A stretch of 7,223 bases of DNA from CAYRSS01 sp964426945 (GTDB lineage Bacteria; Planctomycetota; Phycisphaerae; UBA1845): positions 1 to 7,223 of the forward strand of contig CAYRSS010000096.1 of assembly GCA_964426945.1 (NCBI GenBank), given 5' to 3'. The position numbers and the translations under genes were made by a program. The notes under the pieces were generated by a model, which was given only the letters and a program-made list of their open reading frames with translations, was not told the origin of the DNA and ran no database searches. The first letter of the stretch is position 1, and every line of letters begins with the position of its first letter. Of this stretch, positions 4,644 to 7,223 are shown one piece after another.

Positions 4644-7223
4644 ATGTCCATCCTCCTTCACAATCGCTCCTTCTACTCCTTCCTCTCGGCGCTCACACCG
4701 CCGGGGGCGCTGGCGGGGTTTGCGGCGCGGCATGGGATGCCCGCGATCGCGCTCACCGATCTGCACGGCCTGTACGCGGCCGTTCCGTTCATGCAGGCGT
4801 GCCGCGAGGCGGGGGTCAGGCCAATCGTCGGCACGGAAGTGCAGGTCGCCCTGCCGATGGATGCAGCGCCCGACGCGGCGCGGTTGACGCTCACCCTGCT
4901 TGCCCGGAATGCGAAGGGCTTTGCGGCGCTCTGCCGGCTCGTCTCGATTCACCACCTGAAGGAAGAGCCGCTCACCATCGCCGACGTCGTCGCTCACGGC
5001 GAAGACGTGATCTGCCTGGTCGGACGCGCGGCGACAGCGACCGTCGGCGGACAACGAACCGCAGGCGCAGGCCGGACGGTTTCGCTCGATCTCCTCTGCG
5101 CCGGCGTGGCGCCGCTGCGTGCGGCCCTGTCGGATCGGCTGTACATCGAGTTGACACTGCACACGCGGGCCGACGCGGTTCTTGCGCGGCAGCGGGCTGC
5201 CCGGGCCGATGAGCTGGGGCTGCCGGTCGTGGCGAGCTGCGCGTCGCGGTGCCTGAGTACGCAGGATGCGTCCACCCTGCAGGCTCTCTGCGCCATCGGA
5301 ACCCTCACCCTGCTCGACCAGCCACACCCCGACAAGCCGATCGGCGACCATCACCTTCGCCCCCCGGACGAAATGCGGCGGCTCTTCGCCCGGCGACCCG
5401 ACGCTCTCGCCAACACGCTGCGAATCGCCGAACAGTGCGAATTCTCCATCGCGCTCAACCGCAACCGCTTTCCGCCGTTTGACTCGCCCGACGGCCGCAC
5501 GGCGATGGAGCACCTGCGTGAACTGTCTGTCGCGGGATGCCGCCGGCGGTATGTCGACGAGCCGCCGCTGCGCGGCATCGGTGGACGACGGGCGACACTC
5601 AGCGAGGCGCTCGCTCGCCTCGACCGCGAGCTGTCCATCATCGACCAGGTTCACTACGCCGAGTACTTCCTTGTCTTTCACGAGATCGTGCAGTTCTGCC
5701 GCAGCCGGGGGATTGCGACGCTCGCCCGGGGCTCGGCCGCGGATTCGCTCGTGTGCTATGTCCTCGGCGTGTCGCATGCATGCCCGTTTCGCTTCGATCT
5801 GCCCTTCGATCGCTTCATCAACCCTGAGCGGGCCCGGTTCAGCAAGATGGCCGACATCGACCTCGACCTGCCGTGGGATCAGCGCGAGGAGGTCATGCGC
5901 TGGGTTTACGGCCGCTGGGGGCAGGACCGCGTCGCGATGATCGGCCTGCCGCATGTCTTTCACGGCCGGGCGGCGGTGGCGGAACTGGGGAAGGTCTACG
6001 GCCTGCCCGCTCACGAGGTGTACCGGGTGACGAAGCTGCTGCCGCGGGTCCAGGCGCCGGACGTGCTCCGGTCGCTCGCCGCGTCTCCCGAGGCGCGCGA
6101 CCTTCCCGTGCGCGAGGAGCCGTTCGCCACGATCCTCCGCGCGGCCTGCGCCCTGGAAGGTGTGCCGCGCCACTGGGCGCTGCACCCCTGCGGAATGGTC
6201 GTCTCACCCGAGCCGCTGACCGACCTGATGCCCGTGCAGCGTTCGCCGCGGAGCTTCCTCGTGGCCCAGTACGACATGGACGTCATCGAGGAGCTGGGGT
6301 TCGTGAAGATCGACCTGCTCGGCCAGGCGGGGCTTTCCGTGCTGCGCGACGCGACCGCGGAGATCCGCCGCACCGAGGGCGTCGACATCGACCTGTACGA
6401 CGACGTGGATTTCTCCGACAGCGACACGTGGCAGATGATCGCCGCCGGCGAAGCCCGCGGCGTGCACCATATCGAGTCGCCGGCGATGACCAGCCTGATC
6501 CGTCAGTGCCACGTCCGCGACATCGACTGTCTGACGACGATCGTCGCCATCATCCGCCCCGGCGCCGCCAACCAGGGCAAGAAGGACAGCTTCGCCCGCC
6601 GCTACCAGGGGTTCGAGCCGCCGAGCTTCGTCCACCCCGCGCTCGAGCCCACGCTCCGCGCGACCTACGGCCTGATGGTCTTCGAGGAGCATATCCTGCA
6701 GGTGGCCACCGAGTTCGCGGGCATGAACCTCGGCCGGGCCGACGTGCTGCGCCGGGCCCTGAACAAGGAAAACCTCGCGATGATCCGCGAACTGGAGAGC
6801 GAGTTCCGGCAATGCGCCCGGGACAAGGGCCGCGGCCGGGAGGAGATCGACGCCGTCTGGAAGCAGGTCGAGGGGTTCCGCGGCTTCATGTTCAACAAGG
6901 CCCACTCCGCCGAGTACGCCGTCGAGGCGTTCCAGGGAGCCTGGCTCAAGCGGCGATGGCCGGCGCACTACCTCGCCGCCGTGCTGTCGAACTACCGCGG
7001 GTTCTACGCTGGCTCGCCGACACTGCCGCAGATTCTCTACGTCCTGGAGGCGATGCGCCTGGGGGCACGGTTCCTGCCTCCCTGCGTAAACCGATCTGGG
7101 GAGAAGTTTGCGGTGGAAGCGATGATGGGCGAGAAATGCGGCACGAGCGATTGTGAGTTGCGGATTGCGGATTGGGGATTGGGGGGTGTGTGGGGGCGGG
7201 GGTATGGGGTGGGGGCGGGGGGC
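4644..7223 (+). CDS. dnaE: DnaE-family DNA polymerase III alpha subunit, probably translesion type, 3' end missing
   Basis: An open frame of 860 codons runs to the window edge. The N-terminal PHP domain (LLHNRSFYSFLSAL, ALTDLHGLYAAV, PIVGTEV) is followed by the C-family polymerase core. All three catalytic aspartates are visible: D404 and D406 in ADIDLDL and D557 in VKIDLLG, close to the E. coli positions 401, 403 and 555. Further core motifs are IIRPG (638-640), MVFEEHILQVATEFAG, LRRALNKEN and FNKAHSAEYAVEAFQGAWLKRRWPAHYLAAVLS (H754). Homology continues to LPPCVN and FAVE (residue 824), after which the frame enters repeat and G-rich sequence. The usual helix-hairpin-helix and OB-fold regions are not in the window. 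The PHP site is degenerate (HNR instead of HxH), so proofreading by it is unlikely. ATG 4644 is the start: TAG lies in frame 15 nt upstream. Linkage to umuD and dinB favours an error-prone (DnaE2/ImuC-like) role, but this is inference. Confidence 0.93.
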   Translation, partial: MSILLHNRSFYSFLSALTPPGALAGFAARHGMPAIALTDLHGLYAAVPFMQACREAGVRPIVGTEVQVALPMDAAPDAARLTLTLLARNAKGFAALCRLVSIHHLKEEPLTIADVVAHGEDVICLVGRAATATVGGQRTAGAGRTVSLDLLCAGVAPLRAALSDRLYIELTLHTRADAVLARQRAARADELGLPVVASCASRCLSTQDASTLQALCAIGTLTLLDQPHPDKPIGDHHLRPPDEMRRLFARRPDALANTLRIAEQCEFSIALNRNRFPPFDSPDGRTAMEHLRELSVAGCRRRYVDEPPLRGIGGRRATLSEALARLDRELSIIDQVHYAEYFLVFHEIVQFCRSRGIATLARGSAADSLVCYVLGVSHACPFRFDLPFDRFINPERARFSKMADIDLDLPWDQREEVMRWVYGRWGQDRVAMIGLPHVFHGRAAVAELGKVYGLPAHEVYRVTKLLPRVQAPDVLRSLAASPEARDLPVREEPFATILRAACALEGVPRHWALHPCGMVVSPEPLTDLMPVQRSPRSFLVAQYDMDVIEELGFVKIDLLGQAGLSVLRDATAEIRRTEGVDIDLYDDVDFSDSDTWQMIAAGEARGVHHIESPAMTSLIRQCHVRDIDCLTTIVAIIRPGAANQGKKDSFARRYQGFEPPSFVHPALEPTLRATYGLMVFEEHILQVATEFAGMNLGRADVLRRALNKENLAMIRELESEFRQCARDKGRGREEIDAVWKQVEGFRGFMFNKAHSAEYAVEAFQGAWLKRRWPAHYLAAVLSNYRGFYAGSPTLPQILYVLEAMRLGARFLPPCVNRSGEKFAVEAMMGEKCGTSDCELRIADWGLGGVWGRGYGVGAGG
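7160..7180 (+). repeat. Heptamer repeat within the 3' part of the dnaE frame
   Basis: Two GCGGATT units and one GGGGATT follow each other without gaps and are read in frame as part of ELRIADWGL. It is the same unit family as 2671-2691. It lies where the conserved core of DnaE has just ended, so it marks either a 3' erosion of the gene or a repeat insertion in it. Confidence 0.75.
7174..7222 (+). other. G-tract cluster with G-quadruplex potential
   Basis: Seven runs of four to six G (7174-7177, 7181-7186, 7192-7196, 7198-7202, 7206-7209, 7211-7215, 7217-7222) are separated by loops of 1 to 5 nt, which satisfies the usual rule for a G-quadruplex on the coding strand. In the dnaE frame it reads as a Gly/Trp/Val-rich tail unlike any DnaE. 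The window ends inside it. Confidence 0.75.

Noticed and set aside
4530..6185. 551-codon open frame on the minus strand antisense to dnaE
   Set aside because: It lies opposite a well-supported DnaE core, gives a low-complexity Arg/Gly/Val-rich protein without family features, and starts in the repeat array. Long antisense frames are expected at this GC content.
5873..7156. 427-codon plus-strand frame overlapping dnaE
   Set aside because: It is a shifted frame of the polymerase core, Arg/Gly/Pro-rich and without motifs, while the DnaE frame carries all the catalytic residues.

Overview
The window comes from a GC-rich bacterium. The gene content (a UmuD-like protease, a DinB polymerase and a DnaE polymerase in one run), the alanine-rich proteins and the gene-junction fillers made of 7-bp tandem repeats would fit Planctomycetota, but nothing here fixes the taxon. 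No rRNA, tRNA or transposase is visible. Genes are open at both ends, and the right end runs into a very G-rich stretch, so the piece may stop at a contig break.

Layout, left to right: (1) 3-761 (+), the 3' part of an unrecognised, alanine-rich protein that looks membrane-anchored. (2) 762-933, a non-coding gap between convergent genes with two small dyads. (3) 934-2010 (-), a DUF72 (YecE-like) protein. (4) about 2011-2179, a divergent control region with back-to-back promoter candidates whose -35 elements overlap, followed by the left half of an inverted pair of hairpin elements; the right half lies over the start of the next gene. (5) 2180-2662 (+), a UmuD/LexA-type S24 autopeptidase without a DNA-binding domain. 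(6) 2762-3952 (+), a catalytically complete DinB (Pol IV). (7) 4143-4502 (+), a four-helix-bundle protein of the 23S rRNA intervening-sequence (IVP/S23) family. It is bracketed by two near-copies of a palindromic array built from AGCTGTC/AGCTATC heptamers. (8) 4644 to the right edge (+), a DnaE-type replicative or translesion polymerase, 860 codons with no stop in the window.

Inferred function: genes 5, 6 and 8 form a mutagenic translesion-synthesis module. It is analogous to the imuA-imuB-dnaE2 cassette, but the partners are UmuD-like plus an active DinB rather than ImuA plus a catalytically dead ImuB. A damage signal (RecA filament) would trigger self-cleavage of the S24 protein. DinB, which carries a QLDLF clamp-binding motif, and the DnaE polymerase would then carry out lesion bypass. 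The IVP gene and its flanking arrays look like an insertion that separates dinB from dnaE.

The most unusual content is non-coding. There is a repeat-IVP-repeat sandwich with a 39-bp higher-order repeat unit, and the repeat supplies the C-terminus and stop codon of DinB and ends 3 nt before the dnaE start. There is also a REPIN-like pair of inverted hairpin elements, differing only by compensatory stem changes, over the umuD start. Finally, a second heptamer family (GCGGATG/GCGGATT) lies after umuD and, in frame, within the 3' part of dnaE just before a run of G-tracts.
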